The notes under the pieces were generated by a model that worked only from the letters and a program-made list of their open reading frames with translations, did no database searches and was not told the DNA's origin. DNA of 9,488 nucleotides from AWTP1-13 sp035714005 (GTDB lineage: Bacteria > Pseudomonadota > Alphaproteobacteria > Rhizobiales > Hyphomicrobiaceae): the NCBI GenBank assembly GCA_035714005.1, contig DASTMQ010000615.1, forward strand, positions 1 to 9,488. Reading direction: 5' to 3'. This document shows positions 5,011 through 9,488 of the stretch, piece after piece. The number at the start of each line of letters is the position of its first letter. Positions within the stretch are counted from its first letter, which is position 1. The translations under genes and the position numbers were made by a program.

Positions 5011-5448
5011 ATGCCCAATCTGCACACCGACACGCCGTGGACAAGCGAGCGGTGCGAGGTGTTGCGGCAGTTGTGGGGTGAAGGTTTTTCGGCCGGGCAG
5101 ATTGCCGCCGAGCTCGGCGGCGTGACCCGCTCGGGTGTGCTTGGCAAGGTGCATCGGCTCGGGCTGGCAAAACATCGCGGGCCGGAATTCAGGCCTGGTC
5201 CGCCGCGACCGCGCCGGCAACGAGTGAGGCGCCGCATGTTGATACCGACGCCACCGCCGCTGCCGGCACTGCGCGCGCAGCCGCGCCGGCTGCAACTACT
5301 GCAGTTGCGCGACCACCACTGCCGCTGGCCGATCGGCGACCCGCACGGGCATGCGTTTTATTTCTGTGCCGCCGATCGCGTGGCCGGCGTGCCGTACTGC
5401 CCGTTCCACATGGGCAGGGCGTTTGCCAAACCACGGGGCTCGCAATGA
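5011..5448 (+). CDS. gcrA: GcrA-family cell-cycle regulator, phage-encoded
   Basis: A 145-residue homologue of GcrA, the alphaproteobacterial factor that works with sigma-70 RNA polymerase at promoters carrying CcrM-methylated GANTC sites. The N-terminal HTH matches the family closely: WTSERCEVLRQLWGEGFSAG (10-29) and QIAAELGGVTRSGVLGKVHRLGL (30-52). A basic Pro/Arg linker spans about 55-95. The C-terminal module keeps CRWPIGDP (104-111), YFCAAD (117-122) and PYCPFH (128-133), the usual Cys/His cluster. The ATG at 5011 has AGGGG upstream. It overlaps the next gene by ATGA. The phage may use it to redirect host transcription or to tie its own early genes to host cell-cycle methylation; that use is inference, the family is clear. 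Confidence 0.9.
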   Translation: MPNLHTDTPWTSERCEVLRQLWGEGFSAGQIAAELGGVTRSGVLGKVHRLGLAKHRGPEFRPGPPRPRRQRVRRRMLIPTPPPLPALRAQPRRLQLLQLRDHHCRWPIGDPHGHAFYFCAADRVAGVPYCPFHMGRAFAKPRGSQ

Positions 5449-5657
5449 CCAGTCGCAAGGCGTTCGGTGCGATCCTTGTGGAGTGCGCGCGCCTGGTGGA
5501 TAGCGACGGCAACAATTCCGTCACGGTGGAGTTCAGCAACATCCACGACGAGGCGATGGCGCACCGGCTGGCGATGTGGATCAACCAACTGCTGAAGGAC
5601 CACCTGCAGGAGCTCGGCAACGAGGTGATCCAGCCGGCGTCCAAGGAGGCGCACTGA
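5445..5657 (+). CDS. Small hypothetical early protein, 70 residues
   Basis: Not recognised. It opens with a short basic start (MTSRKAF), then a beta-like segment (NNSVTVEFSNIHDEAMAHRL) and a helix AMWINQLLKDHLQELGNEV. The start overlaps the GcrA-like stop (ATGA) with GGGG upstream, and the stop overlaps the next ATG (TGATG). The tight coupling and normal codon use support a real gene. No function can be assigned. Confidence 0.72.
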   Translation: MTSRKAFGAILVECARLVDSDGNNSVTVEFSNIHDEAMAHRLAMWINQLLKDHLQELGNEVIQPASKEAH

Positions 5658-5851
5658 TGGGTCACCAACGGCTCGACAACGGCGAATACATGATGCGGGC
5701 GTATCGCGCGCTGGCCGAGCAGCAGCAGGCACTCAACCAGACGAACCCGTACCTGCCGGGGACGCCGGGCGAGCGCGAGGCCGAGGACGTCACTGGGCTG
5801 CGCCTGCTGGAGGAATTTTTGGCGAAGCGGAAACGTGACCAGGGAGAGTGA
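5657..5851 (+). CDS. Small hypothetical early protein, 64 residues
   Basis: Not recognised. A hydrophilic, helical protein with a Gln/Asn-rich middle (LAEQQQALNQTNPYLPGTPG) and a charged helical end (LRLLEEFLAKRKRDQGE). A textbook AAGGAGG lies 8 bases before the ATG, the strongest ribosome site of this operon, so the product may be abundant. It starts on the last base of the preceding stop. No motif suggests an enzyme. Confidence 0.72.
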   Translation: MGHQRLDNGEYMMRAYRALAEQQQALNQTNPYLPGTPGEREAEDVTGLRLLEEFLAKRKRDQGE

Positions 5852-5852
5852 C

Positions 5853-6113
5853 ATGGCGATCAGTGGAAACGGCCAGGAGCTCGAAGCGCTGGAGCAGCAG
5901 TGGCTGAGTGGACAGCCGATGAAGGCGCCGCCGCCGCCGGTGCAGGCCGAGGCCGCGACGGAAACCTACGACGCGATGATGCGCGGACGCGACACGGTGC
6001 AGATGCTGCGCGACATGGCGCGCTACAACACCGACGTGGCCAATGCGATCGAGCGCACGATGGCCGCCTGGCATGGTCACACCCGCCGGCTGATGGGCGA
6101 GCTCGGAAAATGA
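5853..6113 (+). CDS. Hypothetical early protein, 86 residues
   Basis: Not recognised. An 86-residue acidic-to-neutral helical protein with a Pro-rich hinge (MKAPPPPVQAEAAT, about 23-36). A long helix follows (DAMMRGRDTVQMLRDMARYN and TDVANAIERTMAAWHGHTRR), which looks coiled-coil prone. GGGAGAG lies upstream of the ATG at 5853. The stop overlaps the next ATG (ATGA). It could be a scaffold or inhibitor type of small protein; nothing specific is seen. Confidence 0.72.
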   Translation: MAISGNGQELEALEQQWLSGQPMKAPPPPVQAEAATETYDAMMRGRDTVQMLRDMARYNTDVANAIERTMAAWHGHTRRLMGELGK

Positions 6114-6439
6114 CGGGCAAGATCAAACATTTCCTAGTCAGCGTCCCGGTGGGTGGTGGCTACATGCACGGCTATGTGATGACGAACGACGAGCGTGTGC
6201 TTTCGCGCGTCGGCGAACATCTGATCGAGGAGGCCGAGAAACGCGGGGGCAGGTGTTGGCCGCCGATCATTCTATCGACGCGGCTGGACGATGGCTGGAA
6301 GATCGTGCGGGAAATTATCAACAAGCATTGCGGCGCGGGTCCGCGCAAGCACTGGAAGAAAGTCAGGGACTTTCATCTGACCGGCTGGGCCATGCGTGAC
6401 AGCGAGGCCGACAATGACCGTCTGATGGAGTTGCATTGA
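6110..6439 (+). CDS. Hypothetical early protein, 109 residues
   Basis: Not recognised. A mixed alpha/beta protein: IKHFLVSVPVGGGYMHGYVM (5-24) looks like two beta strands around a Gly turn, then a helix VLSRVGEHLIEEAEKRGG. It ends with Trp/His/Lys-rich segments (DGWKIVREIINKHCGAGPRK, HWKKVRDFHLTGWAMRDS). There is one conserved-looking Cys pair (RCWPP and KHCGAG) but no clear metal motif. The start is coupled to the previous stop by ATGA with a weak ribosome site. The stop shares a base with the next ATG. Confidence 0.72.
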   Translation: MTGKIKHFLVSVPVGGGYMHGYVMTNDERVLSRVGEHLIEEAEKRGGRCWPPIILSTRLDDGWKIVREIINKHCGAGPRKHWKKVRDFHLTGWAMRDSEADNDRLMELH

Positions 6440-6639
6440 TGAAGCGCTACAGCATCATGGTGGTGCAGTACGGCGCCCGCGGTGAGAGCGAGCTCTGTCA
6501 GGTCGAAAGCGACCCGCATGCGGTGGCGAAGGCGGCGGCCGAGAAGATGCTGCGGGTGAGTGCCGGCAATCGCATGCACTACACCGCCAAGTACACCTCG
6601 GTGCGCGTGATCGATCACGAGGAGACTCGCCATGAGTGA
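6439..6639 (+). CDS. Small hypothetical early protein, 66 residues
   Basis: Not recognised. It begins MKRYSIMVVQYGARGESELC, a beta strand pair, then a helix (DPHAVAKAAAEKMLRV) and a C-terminal strand (KYTSVRVIDHEE), a beta-alpha-beta layout like a small ferredoxin-type fold. The N-terminal rhythm is similar to that of the preceding gene (IKHFLVSVPVG versus MKRYSIMVVQYG), so the two could be distant relatives, which is only an impression. GGAG precedes the ATG by 8 bases. It overlaps the next gene by 8 bases. Confidence 0.7.
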   Translation: MKRYSIMVVQYGARGESELCQVESDPHAVAKAAAEKMLRVSAGNRMHYTAKYTSVRVIDHEETRHE

Positions 6640-6916
6640 CGTACCGCGCGCCAAGGCGATCATCGATGCGCTGCTGCGCCTGCACGACATGGACCCGTTC
6701 GTGCGCAAGGGATTGAATAGTGCGCGGGCGCTGCTCGAGCGGGAACGGCCGGCATTTCGGGCGCGGCGCAGCTTGCCGACGATGACGCGTGCGGACGTGG
6801 CCGAGGCGATCGAGCTGCGCCGGCGCGGCTGGCCGCTCAACCGGATTGCGCGCCATCTTGGCACCAACATCGGGCGCGTCTCGGAGGCGATCAATGGCCA
6901 CCGCGACGGCATATAG
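6632..6916 (+). CDS. Small helix-turn-helix protein
   Basis: A 94-residue protein. Residues 52-90 (TRADVAEAIELRRRGWPLNR and IARHLGTNIGRVSEAINGHR) match the resolvase/homeodomain-like HTH pattern of many transposase and Hin-type proteins, in which the helix IARHLG is followed by a recognition helix. The N-terminal half (1-45) is helical and charged without a known domain. It could be a DNA-binding regulator of later transcription. GAGGAG lies upstream of the ATG. It overlaps both neighbours. Confidence 0.75.
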   Translation: MSDVPRAKAIIDALLRLHDMDPFVRKGLNSARALLERERPAFRARRSLPTMTRADVAEAIELRRRGWPLNRIARHLGTNIGRVSEAINGHRDGI

Positions 6917-7103
6917 CCTGGCCGAGCTCGTGGCCTGCGCCGAGCGCGAGCTCAAAATCCGCCTGCGGGTCTATCCTGGGCGGGTGATGGCGGGGCGCAT
7001 GTCGCAGCGCGAGGCCGACCGGCAGATCGAAATGATGGCGGCGATCGCGGGCCGGCTGCGCGAGGTGGCCGAGCGCGAGCGCGAGCAATTGCTGCTGGTG
7101 TAG
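6894..7103 (+). CDS. Small conserved-type phage protein, 69 residues
   Basis: A 69-residue helical protein. The pattern LAELVACAERELKIRLRVYP, then GRVMAGRMSQREADRQIEMM and AAIAGRLREV, resembles a small uncharacterised protein seen repeatedly in alphaproteobacterial prophages. I recall the type from its ELxxRxxVYPxxV and MxxxxAxxxIxxM rhythm, but no function is known to me. GGAGG lies upstream of the ATG at 6894. It is the last gene of the rightward run, followed by 168 bases of intergenic DNA. Confidence 0.75.
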   Translation: MATATAYSLAELVACAERELKIRLRVYPGRVMAGRMSQREADRQIEMMAAIAGRLREVAEREREQLLLV

Positions 7104-7165
7104 TCCACAGCCTTCCACAGCCTCCCACTTACTTTTCGCACGCGCGGTGCGAAAACCTTTGACCG
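7104..7165. promoter_or_regulatory. Control region upstream of the replication genes: tandem repeat and long palindrome
   Basis: A tandem 10-mer TCCACAGCCT (7104-7113 and 7114-7123) is followed by a perfect palindrome with arms TTTTCGCAC (7133-7141) and GTGCGAAAA (7147-7155) around GCGCG. The inner core CACGCGCGGTG has the same CAC-N5-GTG spacing as the other operators but only 8 of 11 core matches. TTGACC follows at 7160-7165 and could be a -35, with no good -10. No T-run follows, so a terminator is unlikely. No gene is seen between 7104 and 7271. Confidence 0.5.
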
Positions 7166-7271
7166 CGATTGCGAACCAGTTCTCCATGGGCGTGCCGCCG
7201 GGACAGCGGTCGCTCCGTTGCCCATTCTCCAGCGTGGGCTCACCGCGCGGCAACCTGCGCTGGAGGGCCCG

Positions 7272-7493
7272 ATGCTCAAAATTCCTGGCTTTTGGCCGCC
7301 AATCGACCCTAACGACACCGATCTGCCGATCGATTTTTGGTCCTACGGCGACAACCTGCCCCATCCCGAGCGGGTAAGCCCGGCGCAGTGGCGGCGATAC
7401 TGGCACAAGAAGGCGGTCCAGCGCGGGCTGATCACCGAGTTCTCAAAGCCCCGCCCAGGTTGGTGGAAGGAGAAACATCGGGAGGGCGCATAG
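7272..7493 (+). CDS. Small Trp/Pro-rich hypothetical protein before the replication gene
   Basis: Not recognised. 73 residues with many aromatic and Pro residues (IPGFWPPIDPNDTDLPIDFW, AQWRRYWHKKAVQ, RPGWWKEKHREGA). The ATG at 7272 has GGAGGG 6 bases upstream. Its TAG shares its last base with the GTG start of the replication gene, so the two are coupled. A loader or helper of the replication protein is possible by analogy with O/P-type pairs, although it lies before rather than after the initiator. Confidence 0.72.
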   Translation: MLKIPGFWPPIDPNDTDLPIDFWSYGDNLPHPERVSPAQWRRYWHKKAVQRGLITEFSKPRPGWWKEKHREGA

Positions 7494-8086
7494 TGGCCGG
7501 CGTCGTGCCCTTCTACGTCGACCGCTGGCTTGCGGGCACGCGCGGGCTCTCGCTTGAAGAGCGGGGTGCCTTTGCCGACTGGATTGCCAGCTACGGCGCC
7601 CGCGACGGCGTGTTCCCCGACGACATCAAACTATTTGCTGAAGTGTGGGGATGCGATCCGAGGGTCGCGCGGCGCCTGCGGGCACAACTTCTAGCAAAGG
7701 GTAAGCTCTATATTGACGGAGAACTTGTCCATAACTTCCTGGCTAAGTCCGTCGTAGCAAAAGTAATAGGCAAGTCCGCTGTACGTGCAGATGCAGCATT
7801 CAAAAGATGGAAAAACCATAGAGAAAACAACGGGGGGCACAATGCAAATGCATCTGCAAATGCATCCGATGAAACCATGCAAATGCATATGCCTAGCTCT
7901 AAAACACCTAGAGAGAACTATTCTTCCCTCGGAGAGAGCCAGCAGACCCCCCATGTGGATAACCCACCGGAGGGCTCGCGAGCTCCGCTCGCCGACGGCT
8001 CGCTCGCTCGCCCTCCTGAAACCCTCGCCGACCTCAACCAGCGCATGGGATGGTCACCAGCAGGTACCCGAAAGCCGTTCACGTGA
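7493..8086 (+). CDS. DUF1376-family phage replication initiator-like protein
   Basis: A 197-residue protein. Residues 5-85 (VPFYVDRWLAGTRGLSLEER, GAFADWIASYGARDGVFPDD and VWGCDPRVARRLRAQLLAKG) match the DUF1376/YdaU domain, a winged-helix-like module common in phage genes at the place of lambda O. Residues 95-112 are basic. Then follow a low-complexity NANASANAS/MQMHMP stretch (117-134) and a disordered Ser/Pro tail. The start is GTG 7493 with GGGAGGG upstream, overlapping the previous stop. Base composition drops visibly from about 7690 to 7930, unlike the GC-rich first third, and this part contains iterons. The protein would bind the origin and recruit the host helicase. Family call good; initiator role inferred. 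Confidence 0.82.
   Translation: MAGVVPFYVDRWLAGTRGLSLEERGAFADWIASYGARDGVFPDDIKLFAEVWGCDPRVARRLRAQLLAKGKLYIDGELVHNFLAKSVVAKVIGKSAVRADAAFKRWKNHRENNGGHNANASANASDETMQMHMPSSKTPRENYSSLGESQQTPHVDNPPEGSRAPLADGSLARPPETLADLNQRMGWSPAGTRKPFT
7843..7888 (+). repeat. Three 11-bp iterons inside the replication gene, candidate origin
   Basis: TGCAAATGCAT occurs exactly at 7843-7853, 7855-7865 and 7878-7888, with starts 12 and 23 bases apart, close to one and two helical turns. A degenerate copy (TGCAGATGCAG) lies at 7786-7796. Each contains the palindrome ATGCAT. The first two are read as Asn-Ala codons and the third in another frame as Met-Gln-Met-His, so the repeat is kept as DNA rather than as peptide. 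The surrounding 7690-7930 is the most AT-rich stretch of the window. Confidence 0.65.
7954..7962 (-). promoter_or_regulatory. DnaA box
   Basis: TGTGGATAA on the plus strand is the exact complement of the consensus DnaA box TTATCCACA. It lies 66 bases after the last iteron, in the 3' part of the replication gene, where it could help host DnaA act at the proposed origin. A single 9-mer can arise by chance; the location is what makes it notable. Confidence 0.45.
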
Positions 8087-8260
8087 AACACCGCAAGAAG
8101 CTGTCCAATGAAGAAAGTTCGCCAAACCCCTTTACAAAAACCGGGGGGTCAAACCGACCCGCAACAAGGGGCCCCAGCCCAACCAAAAATAGCCGGGGGG
8201 TATCTCACAGCAGGCGATAATCCGTTTGTCGGACTGTCAGGGTGGAGGAAGGCCGGCGGC

Positions 8261-8334
8261 CCATTGATGCCCTCGCCCCCCATAGATGCCCAATCCCCGA
8301 GTAGGGCATCTATGGCCCCAGAGGGCATCTATGG
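8261..8334. repeat. Symmetric array of four 12-bp repeats
   Basis: CCATTGATGCCC (8261-8272), CCATAGATGCCC (8280-8291), then the inverse GGGCATCTATGG at 8304-8315 and again at 8323-8334. Same-orientation copies are exactly 19 bp apart on both sides, and the array is symmetric about 8297.5. Three copies are identical in the CCATAGATGCCC sense and the first has one change. In RNA the inner pair would form a 12-bp stem with a 12-base loop, and the outer pair could extend it. It has the form of a protein-binding array or a structured RNA. Confidence 0.8.
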
Positions 8335-8686
8335 AGCCGGAAAGGCCGCCAGCTTGCCCCCGAACACTAACGCACGGGTGTGGGGCCCGCGCCACCTCCT
8401 CGATGGAACGGGACTGCTGACCACCCGCTCGCATACCGGGGGGGGTCGAGGACGGCCGGGGCCCCTGGCGACCGAGGCCGAGGCGCACCAGGCGCGCACC
8501 ACTCGACGTGACGTCATGCAGAAGCACAGCAATATCAATGGGTTATCCAAGCCGCCGATGTCCTTGCATAGGACATGGGCAGGCTCAACCGGACCATTCG
8601 GCTACCGGGCTACCGCGCGGACCGCCTGGCCCACTCGCGAAAGGACGGCGTTTCCCTTGACACCGGGCCAGTCACTTAGGAGACGG

Positions 8687-8710
8687 ATTGTGCTTAAAGA
8701 TAGGCACAAT
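8687..8710. repeat. Inverted repeat ATTGTGC / GCACAAT
   Basis: Exact 7-bp arms (8687-8693 and 8704-8710) around 10 AT-rich bases, followed by TTTAATGCTGATTTT. It could be a weak intrinsic terminator for rightward transcripts, with imperfect T-richness, or an operator just upstream of the candidate promoter of the zinc-ribbon gene. Confidence 0.45.
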
Positions 8711-8732
8711 TTAATGCTGATTTTGCAAGGCT

Positions 8733-8761
8733 TTGCGGTGTTGCACGGTATGTGAGATAGG
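8733..8761 (+). promoter_or_regulatory. Candidate promoter and operator before the zinc-ribbon gene
   Basis: TGCAC-GGTAT-GTGAG (8742-8756) contains CACGGTATGTG, one base different from the core at the integrase promoter (CACGCTATGTG). It lies between a weak -35 (TTGCGG, 8733-8738) and a weak -10 (GATAGG, 8756-8761) with 17-base spacing, the same position as the operator in the other early promoters. The gene start is at 8793. The site is seen; promoter activity is inference. Confidence 0.45.
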
Positions 8762-8792
8762 TTTTGGGGTCAAATCAGGGAGGCTTTGGGCG

Positions 8793-9275
8793 ATGAGCAA
8801 GACGGGACGATTAGCGGCTAAACTGCTTGCGGATCGGGAGGCGGCAAAGGAGCGAGAGGCTGAGCGAAGGCGGGTCCGAGAGCGAATTGTGCCTGAGTTT
8901 GAGGCGTTCAAGGTTGGGAGGTGGATTAGGCTTGGGGGTGGGTTGGGGCGTGTTGGTGAGTGGGGTTTTGTGGTTCAGTGTTTGAGTTGCGCGGTTCCGT
9001 TTGAGAGCAAGGGTTGGGGCTGCTGTCCGGGGTGCATGGCGGAGCCAGCGGAAGCCCGTAGAGCGGGGTCGGCTCCTGCGCAGCCCCGACTGCCTGCGGC
9101 GACCCCTGACCCGGCTCCTGCGCCTTCTGGCGGGATTTCACCCCTCGAAAATGCCCAGAAACAGCAACTGATAATCGGTCCACGAGATTGGCCGGTCATG
9201 GTTGTGGGGCCGAGGTTGCCAAATCACCGGACTGTCCCGCTTGGTCGCGTACGTGTTCGACCTTGGGTGGAGTGA
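8793..9275 (+). CDS. Hypothetical protein with a zinc-ribbon-like Cys cluster
   Basis: 160 residues, no named family recognised. The N-terminal third is a highly charged helix (EREAERRRVRERIVPEFEAF). The middle holds a four-cysteine cluster, VQCLSCAVPFESKGWGCCPG with CM following (C63, C66, C77 or C78, C81), in the form of a CxxC...CxxC zinc ribbon. The C-terminal half is Pro/Ala-rich and probably disordered, ending in a basic segment. GGGAGG lies about 9 bases before the ATG. Its first half uses more T-ending codons than its neighbours (long G/T-rich runs at 8920-8980), which may mark a separate origin. A possible role is DNA- or RNA-binding regulation of the next block; it is separated from the next gene by 6 bases. 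Confidence 0.75.
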   Translation: MSKTGRLAAKLLADREAAKEREAERRRVRERIVPEFEAFKVGRWIRLGGGLGRVGEWGFVVQCLSCAVPFESKGWGCCPGCMAEPAEARRAGSAPAQPRLPAATPDPAPAPSGGISPLENAQKQQLIIGPRDWPVMVVGPRLPNHRTVPLGRVRVRPWVE

Positions 9276-9281
9276 GCGCGC

Positions 9282-9488
9282 ATGCGACGTCGCCGAGGAC
9301 GACCCCGCAAGGCTGGCCCGCGCACCCGCGGTGGACGGCGGCGGTTACCGGCGGTGTCGACCCGTGAGATAGCCGCGCAAATGCCGCATCGGCGCGGGCT
9401 CGGCGAGCGTGCCGTGGACCAGCGGGCCGAGACGGAGCTCGGCCGGCTGGTGCTACGCGGTACGCTAACGGCTGATCAGGGACTGGCG
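9282..9488 (+). CDS. Small basic phage protein, 3' end beyond the window
   Basis: An open frame from ATG 9282 to the edge (69 codons) with the start MRRRRGRPRKAGPRTRGGRR and later EIAAQMPHRRGLGERAVDQRAETELGRLVLRGTLTADQG. The GRPRK start resembles an AT-hook-like DNA contact. The PHRRG...ExxLGRLVLxGxLT rhythm resembles a small uncharacterised protein I recall from rhizobial prophages, usually located a little before the packaging genes. A GAG-rich region precedes the ATG but there is no strong ribosome site. Partial, so length and function cannot be judged. Confidence 0.6.
   Translation, partial: MRRRRGRPRKAGPRTRGGRRRLPAVSTREIAAQMPHRRGLGERAVDQRAETELGRLVLRGTLTADQGLA

Larger units (their letters stand above)
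8087..8732. other. Gene-poor gap of about 0.65 kb with repeats and G-runs
   Basis: No convincing gene is seen. A rightward frame stays open from 8108 to 8755 (215 codons), but it has only an AAGAAG-like ribosome site, a composition rich in Pro/Gly/Thr/Arg without domain character, and it covers clear DNA repeats, so I treat it as chance. The gap holds a four-copy 12-bp repeat array (8261-8334) and three CCGGGGGG-type runs (8141, 8193, 8436). It also holds GGGGCCCC (8168-8175), the palindrome TGACGTCA (8509-8516), a small hairpin ATGTCC/GGACAT (8558-8576), and an inverted repeat at 8687-8710. Confidence 0.55.

Noticed and set aside
7842..7890. Reading the TGCAAATGCAT repeats as a CRISPR or as a peptide repeat.
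   Set aside because: Units are too short and too closely spaced for CRISPR, and the third copy is in a different reading frame from the first two, so it is not a peptide repeat.
8500..8510. CAC-TCGAC-GTG match to the operator spacing.
   Set aside because: The centre is unlike the CACGCTRYGTG core and no promoter-like sequence surrounds it; one such match is expected by chance.
8543..8551. TTATCCAAG as a second DnaA box.
   Set aside because: Two mismatches from consensus and no iterons nearby; too weak to claim.
8108..8755. A 215-codon rightward open frame across the gene-poor gap.
   Set aside because: Low-complexity composition, no domain, poor ribosome site, and it covers DNA repeats and the candidate operator at 8742; long chance frames are common in GC-rich DNA.
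9323..9333. CAC-CCGCG-GTG match to the operator spacing.
   Set aside because: Inside coding sequence, centre unlike the others, GC-rich chance match.

Overview
This window is most simply read as the left half of the early region of a temperate phage or prophage from a GC-rich alphaproteobacterium. The Bradyrhizobium/Rhodopseudomonas group is my guess, from the style of the XRE repressor, a GcrA-family regulator, the DUF1376-type replication protein and generally high GC. No virion structural gene is visible. Both edges cut a gene: a tyrosine integrase on the left and a small basic phage protein on the right.

Layout. A leftward block (3172 down to 1) encodes a small SH3-like/coiled-coil protein, a 51-residue protein, an ERF single-strand annealing protein, a YqaJ/lambda-type exonuclease, two small unknowns, and then an excisionase-like HTH protein overlapping the integrase. 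A control region (3195-4455) holds two XRE regulators on the minus strand, a lone rightward gene between them, and a rightward Cro-like HTH gene. A rightward early operon (4455-7103) carries ten short, tightly overlapping genes. Only a Cro-like regulator, a GcrA-like regulator and one HTH protein are recognisable among them. A replication segment (7272-8086) ends in a DUF1376-family initiator-like gene that contains DNA iterons and a DnaA box. After that come about 0.7 kb without a convincing gene but with a symmetric four-copy repeat, a zinc-ribbon protein gene, and the start of another phage gene.

Regulation. The strongest unexplained structure is a family of palindromic 15-bp sites of the form CAC-N5-GTG. 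Most match CACGCTRYGTG closely. They sit at nearly every candidate early promoter: the excisionase/integrase promoter, the recombination operon, the repressor/Cro divergent region (three sites spaced 24-25 bp), upstream of the replication genes (a weaker match), and upstream of the zinc-ribbon gene. This looks like a lambda-style operator set read by one repressor, most likely the 101-residue XRE protein at 4027-4332. That assignment is inference.

Replication. Three exact 11-bp iterons lie in an AT-richer stretch inside the initiator-like gene, and one copy is in a different reading frame from the other two. This suggests an origin inside the gene, as in lambda O. I found no CRISPR array, transposase, tRNA, rRNA or recognisable defence system.
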